Assembly: GCF_000093025.1 (NCBI RefSeq)
Contig: NC_014207.1
Coordinates: forward strand, 930,001 to 994,000
Source: Methylotenera versatilis 301
Lineage (GTDB): Bacteria > Pseudomonadota > Gammaproteobacteria > Burkholderiales > Methylophilaceae
Length of the DNA: 64,000 nt
Reading direction: 5' to 3'
A model generated the notes under the pieces. The model worked only from the letters and a program-made list of their open reading frames with translations. It was not told the origin of the DNA and did no database searches. Both the position numbers and the translations under genes were made by a program. Below, piece by piece: positions 20,601 to 28,197 of the stretch; positions within the stretch are counted from its first letter, which is position 1, and every line of letters starts with the position of its first letter.

Positions 20601-20865
20601 TGCCGCTGCGATTGATGCAGGCTTCGTGCGCTTCCGTCCAGTGTTGATGACTGCGCTGGCGATGATTATTGGCATGGCGCCAATGGCGCTGGGCTTAGGC
20701 GAGGGTGGTGAACAAAACGCACCGCTAGGTCGTGCGGTGATTGGCGGTTTGGTATTTGCCACAATCGCTACCTTAATCTTCGTTCCTGTCGTATTTAGCA
20801 TCGTACATAGACGCTACAACAAACAATCTGTACCTGATCCAATTGGAGAATTTCATGCAGCCTGA
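17674..20865 (+). CDS. RND efflux permease (AcrB-like)
   Basis: About 1063 residues, the full size of an RND inner-membrane pump subunit with twelve membrane helices and two large periplasmic loops. The proton-relay aspartate pair is present at D402-D403 in GILVDDATVTIEN, matching D407/D408 of AcrB. The N-terminus (ALKRPYTFVVMALLLL) is usual for the family. I prefer the ATG at 17674; a TTG at 17662 in frame would add four residues. The stop overlaps the adaptor gene by 11 bp. Gene order permease-adaptor-channel differs from the acrA-acrB order. Small-molecule export rather than metal export is indicated by AcrB-like motifs; the substrate is unknown. Confidence 0.93.
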   Translation: MFNVVSIALKRPYTFVVMALLLLIVGSLAALRSPVDIFPEIRIPVIAVAWQYNGLPPDEMAGRITTLYERVLTTTVNDIEHIEANSYTGFGIVKIFFQPGVNVATANAQVSAISQVVIKQMPTGTTPPLILNYSASTVPILQIALSGKGMTEQNLADLGLNVIRTRLVTVPGAAVPFPFGGKSRQVQIDLDPSAIQARGLSAQDVANALAAHNLILPVGTQKIGSFEYTLHLNNSAAAIEDLGNLPVKVVNGATVYIRDVAHVRDGNPPQTNIVHVDGGRSVLMSILKNGATSTLSIVSGVKDKLAEIKSSLPDNLVAAPINDQSIFVRAAISGVAFEGALAGVLTSLMILLFLGSWRSTLIIATSIPLSILGAIIGLSAIGETLNIMTLGGLALAVGILVDDATVTIENINWHLEQGKEVEESILDGAAQIVTPAFVSLLCICIVFVPMFFLEGVSRFLFVPMAEAVMFAMVSSFILSRTLVPTMANYLLEKHAPHTNEHGTVTVPTRNPLVHFQRGFEARFERFRAGYKGVLEMAVAHRRIFVFGFLAVVMLSFLLIPFLGRNFFPAVDGGQILMHARVPVGTRVEDTAARFAVIQSAIKKVIPAEEIATIVDNIGIPISSINMTYNNTGLIGAQDGDIQIALKEGHKPTADYVRQLREVLPKQFPGTTFSFPPADIVSQILNFGSPAPIDLQIRGGKLADNFDYANKLLAKIRVIPGVVDARIQQSRANPVFDINIDRTRSQEVGISTRDVTNSLVVNLAGSSQVSPTYWLNPSNGVSYPIVLQTPQYRLDSLNALANLPISSAGNAPQTLGALATFKRNTGNAVVSQYDIQAMVQINATTQDRDLGAVAKDIRKIIADTADQVPKGATVALVGQVKTMDSAFAGLLFGLLGAIVLIYLLIVVNFQSWSDPFVIITALPAALAGIVWMLFATFTPLSVPALTGAIMCMGVATANSVLVISFARERLEQLGDATAAAIDAGFVRFRPVLMTALAMIIGMAPMALGLGEGGEQNAPLGRAVIGGLVFATIATLIFVPVVFSIVHRRYNKQSVPDPIGEFHAA

Positions 20866-22027
20866 CAATAAAGCTTCTGGCATATCACATCACACCTTGC
20901 GCATTAGTGGCATTGTGGCGGTTATTGTTGCCGCTGTCATCGTAGTAACAGGGGTGACGACTCGTGCCAATAACAATACTAGTCTTAAAGCGTGGACAGA
21001 TAAACAAGCCGTGCCTACGGTCAGCGTAGGGCTACCAGGTGGCGCAGACGATGGCTCCAGTCTTGATTTGCCAGGCCGCTTTGAAGCTTACGCACGTGCG
21101 CCTATTTATGCACGCGTGAGTGGCTACCTAAAAAGTTGGAAAGCCGATATTGGCACTAAAGTGACAACAGGGCAGTTATTGGCAGAGATCGAAACGCCAG
21201 ATTTAGATCAGCAATTACTGCAAGCGCGAGCTGACTTAGCCAGCACCCAAGCGAATGTGGGCTTGGCGGCTACCACTGCAAAACGCTGGCAAGAAATGCT
21301 GGTAACGGACTCTGTGTCAAAACAAGAAGTTGATGACAAATCAGGTGATTACGCCAGCAAACAAGCCATGGTGAAAGCTTCGCAAGCGAATGTGGACCGT
21401 TTACTTGCGCTTAAAGGTTTTGCACGTATCGTATCGCCATTCAATGGTACGGTGACTGCACGTAATACAGATACTGGTGCTCTGATTAATGCAGGTGGCG
21501 GCTCGGGTCCTGCATTGTTTGAGATTTCTGATACGCGTAAATTACGTTTATATGTCAATGTGCCGCAAAATTATGTTGCTAGCATCAAGCAAGGTACTAA
21601 AGCGAAAATAACGGTGCCAGAGCATCAAGATAAAACCTACACGGCTACAGTAGAGTCGACTTCTGGTTCTATTGATGTAGCTTCAGGCACGACCTTGGTT
21701 CAACTTGCAGTAAACAATGCTGGCGGTGAATTACTACCGGGTGGTTTTGCCAATGTAAGTCTAGATTTGCCTACCAATAAAACAGTACTTAGTGTGCCTG
21801 CGAGTGCGCTGATTTTTGACCAATCAGGTTTGCGTGTTGCAACTGTAGGGGCAGATAATAAGGTGACTGTGAAAACAATTACCATTGCTCGAGATCTTGG
21901 CAAACAAATCGAAATTCATTCAGGTATAGAAGCCACTGACCGTGTAGTTGAGAACCCACCAGATGGCATTGCCGATGGCGACCAAGTGAACGTTGCGGAC
22001 AATAGTAACAAAAGCGATAAAAAATGA
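20855..22027 (+). CDS. RND efflux periplasmic adaptor (membrane-fusion protein)
   Basis: 390 residues. An N-terminal membrane anchor (about 15-35) is followed by the split lipoyl/barrel-sandwich halves (YARVSGYLKSWKADIGTKVT and IVSPFNGTVTARNTDTGALI) around a helical hairpin, then beta-barrel and membrane-proximal domains, the standard HlyD/AcrA layout. It bridges the RND pump to the outer-membrane channel. GGAG 7 bp before the ATG at 20855 fixes the start inside the end of the permease gene; the stop overlaps the channel gene by 4 bp (ATGA), so all three subunits are translationally coupled. Confidence 0.93.
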   Translation: MQPDNKASGISHHTLRISGIVAVIVAAVIVVTGVTTRANNNTSLKAWTDKQAVPTVSVGLPGGADDGSSLDLPGRFEAYARAPIYARVSGYLKSWKADIGTKVTTGQLLAEIETPDLDQQLLQARADLASTQANVGLAATTAKRWQEMLVTDSVSKQEVDDKSGDYASKQAMVKASQANVDRLLALKGFARIVSPFNGTVTARNTDTGALINAGGGSGPALFEISDTRKLRLYVNVPQNYVASIKQGTKAKITVPEHQDKTYTATVESTSGSIDVASGTTLVQLAVNNAGGELLPGGFANVSLDLPTNKTVLSVPASALIFDQSGLRVATVGADNKVTVKTITIARDLGKQIEIHSGIEATDRVVENPPDGIADGDQVNVADNSNKSDKK

Positions 22028-23454
22028 GGGCATTAAAAATAACTAAAATTTCTTTATTGGTTTCGGTACTTTTTATCAGTACCAGTTTTATCAATGCATG
22101 CTCGCTTGCACCCGAACTAAAAACGCCTGAAGTGCCAGTTGCGCAGAACTACAAAGAAACTGCGCCTTGGATGCCTGCACGACCTGCCGATGAGTTATCG
22201 CGTGGGCCTTGGTGGAAATTGTTTGCTGACCCGCAATTAGATGATTTACAACAAAAACTAATTACCAATAATCCAGATCTTGCAGCGGCAGTGGCGCATT
22301 ATAAACAAGCTCAGGCTTACAGCGACCAATTGCGTTCCGGCTTGTTTCCATCATTAACTGGCAACGCCAATGCGCAGCGTAACCGCCAATCGGATAACAA
22401 GCCATTACGCGGGTCTGCCAGTAATAGTGAATACAGTTCTTACACCATAGGCGTGCAAGCAGATTACGAAGTTGATTTATGGCAACGCGTGAGTAATCAA
22501 GTATCAGCTGGTAAAGCTACTGCCGAAGCTGCACAGGCGGATCTTGAGTCAGTACGATTAAGCTTGCAAGCGCAATTGGCCGAAAATTATGTGATTCTGC
22601 GCGGTTTGGATAAGCAGATAGCCCTATTGAAAGACACTGTTGCCGCTAACCAGAAAAGCCTGGATCTCACCAAAGCAAGGCATGATGGCGGCATTGCGCC
22701 CGGCTTGGATGTAGCACGTGCGCAAACGCAGCGAGATACTGCACAGTCTCAGGTAGAACAAGCATTAGCGCAACGTGCAATCACCGAACACGCCATTGCT
22801 GCACTCGTAGGCGTTTCAGTGTCTAGCTTCAGCATTGCAATCACTACAGCCGAAATACCTGTGCCGGAGATTCCTTTAGGTGTTCCGTCTGATTTACTAC
22901 AGCGCAGACCAGACATTGCAGCAGCGCAACGTCGCGTGGCGGCAGATAATGCCAGTATTGGTGTGGCACGCGCAGCATTTTTCCCTAGCCTTACTTTAAG
23001 CGGCATCATTGGTTTTCAGAGTGACACTGCGGGTAACTGGATAGCGGCACCGAATACTTTCTGGTCTATTGGACCGTCATTGCTACTTAACTTATTTGAT
23101 GCTGGTAAACGTAAAGCGCAGGTTAAGCAAGCTGAAGCAGCATTGGATGAGTCTGGTGCAAGATACCGCAGTGTGGTACTCAGTGCATTTCAGCAAGTGG
23201 AAGATAATCTAGCCTTGCTAAATCATTACAAACTCGCTGCCGACTTTCAACAGTCTGCTGCCGCTGCTGCACAAAAGTCTCTAGATTTTGCACTGAGTCG
23301 TTATCGTGCGGGCGCTGCTAGCTATTTGGAAGTAGCAACTTCGCAAGCATTAACCTTACAAACTCAGCGTGATTCATTAGACCTCAATACAAGGCAATTG
23401 CGTGCCAGCATTCAGTTAATTAGAGCTTTAGGTGGTGGTTGGTCTGGATCCTAG
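22024..23454 (+). CDS. RND outer-membrane channel lipoprotein (NodT/OprM family)
   Basis: 476 residues with a lipoprotein signal ending FINAC (C26) and two outer-membrane-efflux repeats. Signature stretches are WWKLFADPQLDDLQQKL, DLLQRRPDIAAAQRRV and ALGGGW at the C-terminus, all typical of NodT-type channels. It forms the trimeric exit duct of the pump encoded just upstream, with which it overlaps by 4 bp. No terminator is obvious after it. Confidence 0.93.
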   Translation: MRALKITKISLLVSVLFISTSFINACSLAPELKTPEVPVAQNYKETAPWMPARPADELSRGPWWKLFADPQLDDLQQKLITNNPDLAAAVAHYKQAQAYSDQLRSGLFPSLTGNANAQRNRQSDNKPLRGSASNSEYSSYTIGVQADYEVDLWQRVSNQVSAGKATAEAAQADLESVRLSLQAQLAENYVILRGLDKQIALLKDTVAANQKSLDLTKARHDGGIAPGLDVARAQTQRDTAQSQVEQALAQRAITEHAIAALVGVSVSSFSIAITTAEIPVPEIPLGVPSDLLQRRPDIAAAQRRVAADNASIGVARAAFFPSLTLSGIIGFQSDTAGNWIAAPNTFWSIGPSLLLNLFDAGKRKAQVKQAEAALDESGARYRSVVLSAFQQVEDNLALLNHYKLAADFQQSAAAAAQKSLDFALSRYRAGAASYLEVATSQALTLQTQRDSLDLNTRQLRASIQLIRALGGGWSGS

Positions 23455-23541
23455 CTGTGAGTGGTGACTTCAGGGCTTGCGGCTCAGGCTCAGCTGCCAT
23501 GGAAATTGATGTTGCTGCTAATGAACACATTTGTTAATTGA

Positions 23542-23760
23542 TCAGCTAGACAACCATTTTGCAAATATTTTTTCTGCGATTGGATAAGCAAGCAATTGTG
23601 TCACTGGAACGATGACAATCACTTCCACCAATGTTGCTAGTGGAATCGATAAGTAGCGTGTAATGCCGCTCAGCAGAAATAGTATGATTAGTAGGGTTGG
23701 ATATAAAGCAATCCAACCTACAACCAATCGTTTCAAGCGATGTTTTTTAAAAATCATCAT
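23542..23760 (-). CDS. DUF2798-type small membrane protein
   Basis: 72 residues with two membrane helices (about 11-33 and 39-62): a short basic start, then VVGWIALYPTLLIILFLLSGI and a second helix beginning LATLVEVIVIVPVTQLLAY. The pattern resembles DUF2798 proteins, two-helix membrane proteins without a known function. It is the last gene of a three-gene set with the tautomerase (9 bp upstream) and the NTF2-like protein, downstream of a MarR-type operator. Confidence 0.7.
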   Translation of the reverse strand: MMIFKKHRLKRLVVGWIALYPTLLIILFLLSGITRYLSIPLATLVEVIVIVPVTQLLAYPIAEKIFAKWLSS

Positions 23761-23769
23761 TACTCATAT

Positions 23770-24135
23770 TCAAACAACAAATTGTGCAACACCGTCGCTA
23801 AATGACCAGTCGATATCGTGGTTTTCGGTGATGGTAATCAACACATTTGCTGCAGGAATGCCGGGGTTTGCTGCTAGATTCTCAGTTACTTTTTTGTAGA
23901 AAGCTTGTTTAGATTTGTTTGAGCGACCTGCTCTCATGACCAAATGCATCATCACTAGATCACCTTCACGGGTCTGCAACTGCAGGCATTCTGGATCGAG
24001 TTGATGGATAATCTGATAACGGTCGTCGTCAGGAAAGTTCATGGTTTCAATTACCGCTGAATTGACTCCATCAGCAACCGCCTTAATGTATTCAGGCGAT
24101 TTACCCTTAAGTATCGAAATGTTCACGAGAGGCAT
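23770..24135 (-). CDS. Tautomerase-superfamily protein
   Basis: 121 residues starting MPLVNISILKGKSPEYIKAVADG. After removal of Met the N-terminal proline would be the general acid/base of the 4-oxalocrotonate tautomerase superfamily. The length is about twice that of classical 62-residue enzymes and matches the longer two-repeat members (Tautomerase_2-type). AGGAG lies before the ATG. Its gene is 10 bp from the NTF2-like gene and probably under the same MarR-like control. The substrate is unknown; a role in handling aromatic or unsaturated electrophiles would suit the setting. Confidence 0.82.
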   Translation of the reverse strand: MPLVNISILKGKSPEYIKAVADGVNSAVIETMNFPDDDRYQIIHQLDPECLQLQTREGDLVMMHLVMRAGRSNKSKQAFYKKVTENLAANPGIPAANVLITITENHDIDWSFSDGVAQFVV

Positions 24136-24145
24136 GATTTTTCTC

Positions 24146-24526
24146 CTATTGGTTTACGTTCCAAACATGTGTACGAGCTAACCAATGACCATCTGCACTT
24201 AACTCAAATACGCTTGTAGTGATGCCGCCAAATGATGGAGTTTCACCGTTGGCTTCTGCACCTTGAGCACTCCATCTGGCAACCTGATAAATTATTTTGC
24301 CAGAGCCGCCAGCTTCGATAATTTCTAACGTGTGGTTGTGGACTCCAGCATCAACAAAGCCTTTAAATAGATTTGCGATTTCAGCACGACCTACTAGAGG
24401 CACTCCATTTCCTGGAGATAGTATGGCATTTTCTGTGTAAAGTGCTGCTAAGTCCTTAACATTACCACTATTAAGTGCTTTGTTCCATTCAGCATTAGCT
24501 GCTTCAATGATTAATCTATTGTTCAT
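24146..24526 (-). CDS. NTF2/SnoaL-like protein (DUF4440 type)
   Basis: 126 residues forming one NTF2-like cone: AANAEWNKALNSGNVKDLAALYTENAILSPG, then a beta-sheet ending HWLARTHVWNV. The family includes SnoaL-like cyclases, ketosteroid isomerase-like enzymes and SgcJ/EcaC-type proteins, so fold is clear and function is not. A strong AGGAG supports the ATG. It is the first gene of a leftward set of three, and a copy of the MarR-type palindrome lies 57 bp upstream. Confidence 0.78.
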   Translation of the reverse strand: MNNRLIIEAANAEWNKALNSGNVKDLAALYTENAILSPGNGVPLVGRAEIANLFKGFVDAGVHNHTLEIIEAGGSGKIIYQVARWSAQGAEANGETPSFGGITTSVFELSADGHWLARTHVWNVNQ

Positions 24527-24582
24527 TTGTATCTCCTTAAGGTTAAAAAAATTTTAAATAATACCGTACAATTGCAAATTAA

Positions 24583-24598
24583 TTAGCTGGCTAACTAT
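24583..24598. promoter_or_regulatory. MarR-type operator, site 1
   Basis: TTAGCTGGCTAACTAT. Its core TTAGC-TG-GCTAA is palindromic. It is identical over 16 bp to the site before the marR-like gene and lies just upstream of the NTF2-like/tautomerase/DUF2798 genes. The shared sequence implies one regulator for both promoters. Confidence 0.7.
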
Positions 24599-24613
24599 AT
24601 GGTCAAAAAAAAG

Positions 24614-25117
24614 TTAATCGAATACTTTGCTTTGCTCTTTCAATAGTAATAGCTGCTTTAGCAACTCTTCTCTCTGTGGCTCTGGAATAGCACTCATCAT
24701 CTTTTTGACGCGTGGGTAATAATCTGGCATGACTTCATCGAGTTTGTCCTGTCCTGCAGCAGTAAGCCGAATAGAGTAGCTTCTGCGGTCTTTGTTATCT
24801 TCCTGACGCGCGACTAAGCCATCTCGCAACAAGCCGTTAATTAGACCGCTCATAGTGGCTCTACTAACTCCGGCCTTATCAGCAAGCTCCGATGGAGTGG
24901 AAGTCAGGTCATCTTCACGCATAAGTAAAACAAGCACCCACCATCTGCCTTGTAGCAATCCATGCGTTGCAAGAAAGCGATCTAAAGATTCAGCAAGTTC
25001 GGTACCGATACGAAGAATGTTCAAAAAGTGAGTCACTGAGAGTGAGTCAACATCTTCATATCTCTCAGCGAATTTTTTGAGGACTTTTGCGTCTGGAAGG
25101 TCTTTTAATTGAAGCAT
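24614..25117 (-). CDS. MarR-family transcriptional regulator
   Basis: 167 residues with a winged helix (about 60-125): DDLTSTPSELADKAGVSRATMSGLINGL, then the wing DGLVARQEDNKDRRSYSIRLT containing the D-x-R-S/R motif that contacts the DNA minor groove. It is typical of MarR repressors that release DNA on binding small phenolic or oxidising ligands. Identical 16-bp palindromes stand upstream of this gene and upstream of the next gene on the same strand, so it most likely represses itself and the NTF2-like, tautomerase and DUF2798 genes. Confidence 0.92.
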   Translation of the reverse strand: MLQLKDLPDAKVLKKFAERYEDVDSLSVTHFLNILRIGTELAESLDRFLATHGLLQGRWWVLVLLMREDDLTSTPSELADKAGVSRATMSGLINGLLRDGLVARQEDNKDRRSYSIRLTAAGQDKLDEVMPDYYPRVKKMMSAIPEPQREELLKQLLLLKEQSKVFD

Positions 25118-25129
25118 AAGTTATTTTAG

Positions 25130-25145
25130 TTAGCTGGCTAACTAT
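25130..25145. promoter_or_regulatory. MarR-type operator, site 2
   Basis: TTAGCTGGCTAACTAT, identical to site 1, with the palindrome extended here to GTTAGC-TG-GCTAAC. It lies 13-28 bp upstream of the marR-like start codon, where bound protein would block transcription; this is probable autoregulation. Confidence 0.72.
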
Positions 25146-25325
25146 TGTCAATGGCTATTAAATACTCTTCTGACCTGGCTCGATAAGCAAGCTATTTAGT
25201 ATCCGCCTTAAAGTTGTCTAATTTTTGTATATGCCAACGGCATTTTCTATATATATCTGATGCCCTAAATTAAATGGATTTTTAATTCTTGATAATAAAA
25301 AATTTATATACTGATAAAAAATTAC

Positions 25326-25340
25326 TAGACAACTGGTCTA
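25326..25340. promoter_or_regulatory. TetR/NemR-type operator, site 1
   Basis: TAGACAACTGGTCTA, inverted arms TAGAC/GTCTA, 21 bp before the start of the NemR-like gene. TAGAC...GTCTA half-sites are the type recognised by E. coli NemR. A 13-of-15 match lies upstream of the DJ-1/PfpI gene. Confidence 0.68.
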
Positions 25341-25360
25341 CTAGTTGATAATGTGATCAT

Positions 25361-25954
25361 ATGAATACTGAAAATAACAATCTTGATGTTCGCCAGCACA
25401 CACTAGAAACTGCTCAGAAGATTATTAGCAGGAAAGGTTATTCTGCTGTTGGTCTCAACGAGATATTGACTGCTGCTGACGTTCCTAAAGGGTCATTCTA
25501 TTATTACTTTAAATCCAAGGACGCATTTGGCGAAGCCATGCTGCAGAATTATTTTGAAGAGTATCTCGCAACTATGGACACAATTTTTAGTGCCGAGAAT
25601 CAAACAATGGCTCAGCGTCTTTTGAACTACTGGGAACACTGGTTAACGTCACAAGAGACCTTCGATTGCCAAGGTAAGTGCTTGGCAGTTAAATTAGCTG
25701 CTGAGGTGTCTGACTTGTCTGAAGCCATGCGATTGGCGCTTAAATCAGGTACTTTAGGAATTATAAGTCGATTGGCTGGTGTGATTGATGGCGGAATGGC
25801 AGATGGCTCATTGAATATTGAGGCCGATGCTAACAGTTTGGCTCAGACACTTTACCAGATGTGGCTAGGCGCGAGTTTAATGGCTAAGATTACTCGAAGT
25901 ATTGATCCCATGAACAATGCGATGGCTGCAACAAGAAAGATTTTGCATTTGTAA
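25361..25954 (+). CDS. TetR-family repressor, NemR-like
   Basis: 197 residues. TetR helix-turn-helix at about 12-58 (VGLNEILTAADVPKGSFYYYF). The ligand domain has GKCLAVKLAAEVSDLSEAM and MWLGASLMAKITRS, which from memory closely match E. coli NemR, a redox-sensing repressor of electrophile defence genes. C107 and K176 align with the NemR Cys106/Lys175 pair reported to form a reversible sulfenamide bond with hypochlorite; the later NemR cysteine of EVCDL is serine here. A TAGAC/GTCTA palindrome lies before its own start and a near copy before the next gene, so it probably represses itself and the DJ-1-like gene. Confidence 0.88.
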   Translation: MNTENNNLDVRQHTLETAQKIISRKGYSAVGLNEILTAADVPKGSFYYYFKSKDAFGEAMLQNYFEEYLATMDTIFSAENQTMAQRLLNYWEHWLTSQETFDCQGKCLAVKLAAEVSDLSEAMRLALKSGTLGIISRLAGVIDGGMADGSLNIEADANSLAQTLYQMWLGASLMAKITRSIDPMNNAMAATRKILHL

Positions 25955-26016
25955 TAAACAACATTCACTTGTTCAAATTAAATATTCTTAGCTTGAATAT
26001 TTTTTTAATTGAACAA

Positions 26017-26031
26017 TATACGACTGGTCTA
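26017..26031. promoter_or_regulatory. TetR/NemR-type operator, site 2
   Basis: TATACGACTGGTCTA, matching site 1 at 13 of 15 positions, 58 bp before the DJ-1/PfpI start codon. It suggests that the NemR-like repressor also controls the downstream genes. Confidence 0.55.
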
Positions 26032-26088
26032 ATTGTTGGGTGGATCGGAAGTATCTAGTTATCCCAACTTTTTTAAAGGTGCTATCAC

Positions 26089-26781
26089 ATGAAAATTCTT
26101 ACAGTATTAACTTCACACGACCAATTGGGTCAAACCGGTCGTAAAACAGGATTTTGGCTAGAAGAGCTTGCAGCTCCATACTATGTATTTAAGGATGCTG
26201 GTGCTGAGGTTGTTTTAGCATCGCCTAAGGGAGGCCAACCACCGCTAGACCCTAAAAGTAATGAGCCTGACTTTCAAACTGAGGCTACACATAGGTTTGA
26301 AGCTGATACAGAGGCGCAATCTGCACTTGCCAGCACCGTATCTCTGCAATCGATAAGTCTTGACGATTTCGATGCGGTATTTTATCCAGGCGGTCATGGA
26401 CCATTATGGGATCTGGCTGAAGATGGAAACTCTATCAATTTGCTAGCCAGCGCATTAGCTAGTAATAAACCTTTAGCGTTGGTTTGTCATGCGCCTGGTG
26501 TTTTAAGGCACGTTAAGAATACAGATGGCACGCCAGTGGTGCAGGGCAAGAAAGTGACTGGCTTCAAAAACTCAGAGGAAGCCGCAGTTGGATTAACAGA
26601 AATTGTGCCATTCTTGGTAGAAGACGAACTCATCAATAAGGGTGGGCAGTATTCTAGCGCTTCTGATTGGGCATCTTATGTTGTCAAGGACGGTAATCTT
26701 ATTACCGGGCAAAATCCTGCCTCTTCTGCAGAAGCAGCTAAACAGCTCTTACTTCTCATCAGTGAAAGTGTCCGACAATGA
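26089..26781 (+). CDS. DJ-1/PfpI-family protein (Hsp31/glyoxalase III-like)
   Basis: 230 residues. The nucleophile is C133 in LVCHAPG, followed by H134, with E25/E26 in FWLEELAAP, as in class I glutamine-amidotransferase-like proteins of the Hsp31 branch. Some members convert methylglyoxal to lactate without glutathione or repair glycated proteins; that activity is plausible because a NemR-like repressor stands directly upstream, and NemR controls methylglyoxal defence in E. coli. Its stop overlaps the DUF1330 gene by 4 bp. True GATase activity is unlikely, as no amidotransferase partner is present. Confidence 0.87.
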   Translation: MKILTVLTSHDQLGQTGRKTGFWLEELAAPYYVFKDAGAEVVLASPKGGQPPLDPKSNEPDFQTEATHRFEADTEAQSALASTVSLQSISLDDFDAVFYPGGHGPLWDLAEDGNSINLLASALASNKPLALVCHAPGVLRHVKNTDGTPVVQGKKVTGFKNSEEAAVGLTEIVPFLVEDELINKGGQYSSASDWASYVVKDGNLITGQNPASSAEAAKQLLLLISESVRQ

Positions 26782-27071
26782 GTGCCTATGTCGTCATGAT
26801 ACGAGAGCGTACATTGGATCAAGCAGAAATGACTCAGTATGCCAAGCTAGCCACGTTAGCACGAGAAGGGCATGAAATTACTCCTTTGGTTAGATATGGT
26901 GCCTTGGAAGTTCTAGAAGGTGCAAATGTAGAAGGTTGTTTGATTCATCAATTTCCAACAACCAAAGATGCTCAGAATTGGTATCACAGTGCCAAATATC
27001 AAGAAGCTGTAAAACATCGCCACAAGGGTGCTAAGTACAGTGTTTTAATAGTTGAGGGAGTGGAGGGTTAA
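26778..27071 (+). CDS. DUF1330-family protein
   Basis: 97 residues of the dimeric ferredoxin-like DUF1330 fold: MSAYVVMIRERTLDQAEM at the start, GALEVLEGANVEGCLIHQFP in the middle and the family motif NWYHSAKYQEAVKHR. The biochemical role of the family is unknown. It overlaps the DJ-1-like gene by 4 bp (ATGA), so the two are translationally coupled and probably act in the same response. Confidence 0.85.
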   Translation: MSAYVVMIRERTLDQAEMTQYAKLATLAREGHEITPLVRYGALEVLEGANVEGCLIHQFPTTKDAQNWYHSAKYQEAVKHRHKGAKYSVLIVEGVEG

Positions 27072-27190
27072 CAATCTTTCATATTTTTGTATGGTCGCAG
27101 CGAGTATAAAATCATATTTATCTTGCTGCAGCCTACCCCCAACACTTTTCAGTGATTACAATTTTTTCAAAGCGTTACGGACAATAAATT

Positions 27191-28063
27191 ATGCGCAATA
27201 TCAACACTTACCTGATGGCTACGATGGCAGCAGTATTTTGGGGAGCGAATTTCAATTTAGCTAAACCTGTTGTGGCCGAGATGGGTCCTTATGTTGCAGG
27301 CGCTAGCCGCTATATTTTGGCTGCAGCCATCATGCTACTAATTACCCAGATGAGAAAAGAGACAGTCCCATTAAGATACTTCAGAACTTATTTAACCTTG
27401 GGCGTTGTAGGCGTTTTTGGATTCAATCTCTTTTTCTTTCTTGGAATGGAAACAACCTCTGCTGTCAATGGTGCCCTAATAATGGCGTTAAACCCTTTAT
27501 TGACAGCTATTCTAGCTTATCTAATTCTGAATGAAATACCATCAAAACGACAGTTGATTGCATTTCCCATTGGGGTCGCAGGTGTCGCTATCGTTGTGCT
27601 TGGTGCAGGCGCGTACCTAAAAATCTCGACTGGAGACCTTTACATCTTCGTAGCCAATTTAAGCTGGGCGCTCTATAACGTGCTGGTGCGTAAAATGATG
27701 CCTAAGAATGTAAGCGGAATAGCAAATACGGCAGGCATTATGACAATAGGCGCAATGGCATTAAGCCTTGCGGCAATCTTGCATGGTGATAGTTTTATCG
27801 TTCCCACAGTCACTACAGGTGCATCACTGATCATGATGACGGTTGGAGGAGGGGTCTTGGCTTATCTTTTCTGGAACGCGAGTATTGCAAAACTAGGGTT
27901 ATCAAAAGCTGCAATTTTTATGAATCTAGTCCCAGTCACTTCAATGGTCATCGCAACAATTGAAAGCATACCGCCGAATCATGCGCAGATATTAGGCGCC
28001 ATCTTAGTCATTAGCGCGGTGACTTTTAGTTCATTTTCTCAAACAAAATCAACATCTGCCTAG
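27191..28063 (+). CDS. EamA/DMT-family transporter
   Basis: 290 residues, ten predicted membrane helices in two EamA repeats (first MAAVFWGANFNLAKPVVAEM, second GDLYIFVANLSWALYNVLVRK). Drug/metabolite transporters of this type export amino acids or metabolites across the inner membrane. It is 119 bp downstream of the DUF1330 gene and could belong to the same NemR-controlled unit or have its own promoter. The substrate cannot be assigned. Confidence 0.87.
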   Translation: MRNINTYLMATMAAVFWGANFNLAKPVVAEMGPYVAGASRYILAAAIMLLITQMRKETVPLRYFRTYLTLGVVGVFGFNLFFFLGMETTSAVNGALIMALNPLLTAILAYLILNEIPSKRQLIAFPIGVAGVAIVVLGAGAYLKISTGDLYIFVANLSWALYNVLVRKMMPKNVSGIANTAGIMTIGAMALSLAAILHGDSFIVPTVTTGASLIMMTVGGGVLAYLFWNASIAKLGLSKAAIFMNLVPVTSMVIATIESIPPNHAQILGAILVISAVTFSSFSQTKSTSA

Positions 28064-28197
28064 ATGGCAGAATAATTATGATTTAAATTTATTGGATTTA
28101 ACTCGTGCTGAAGTGCGTATATTTTTTTGCAACAAGTTGCTTCAACCAAAGCAGTTCATCCGTATAATCAGCTTTTTTTTTTCGAGCACCTTTTCCA

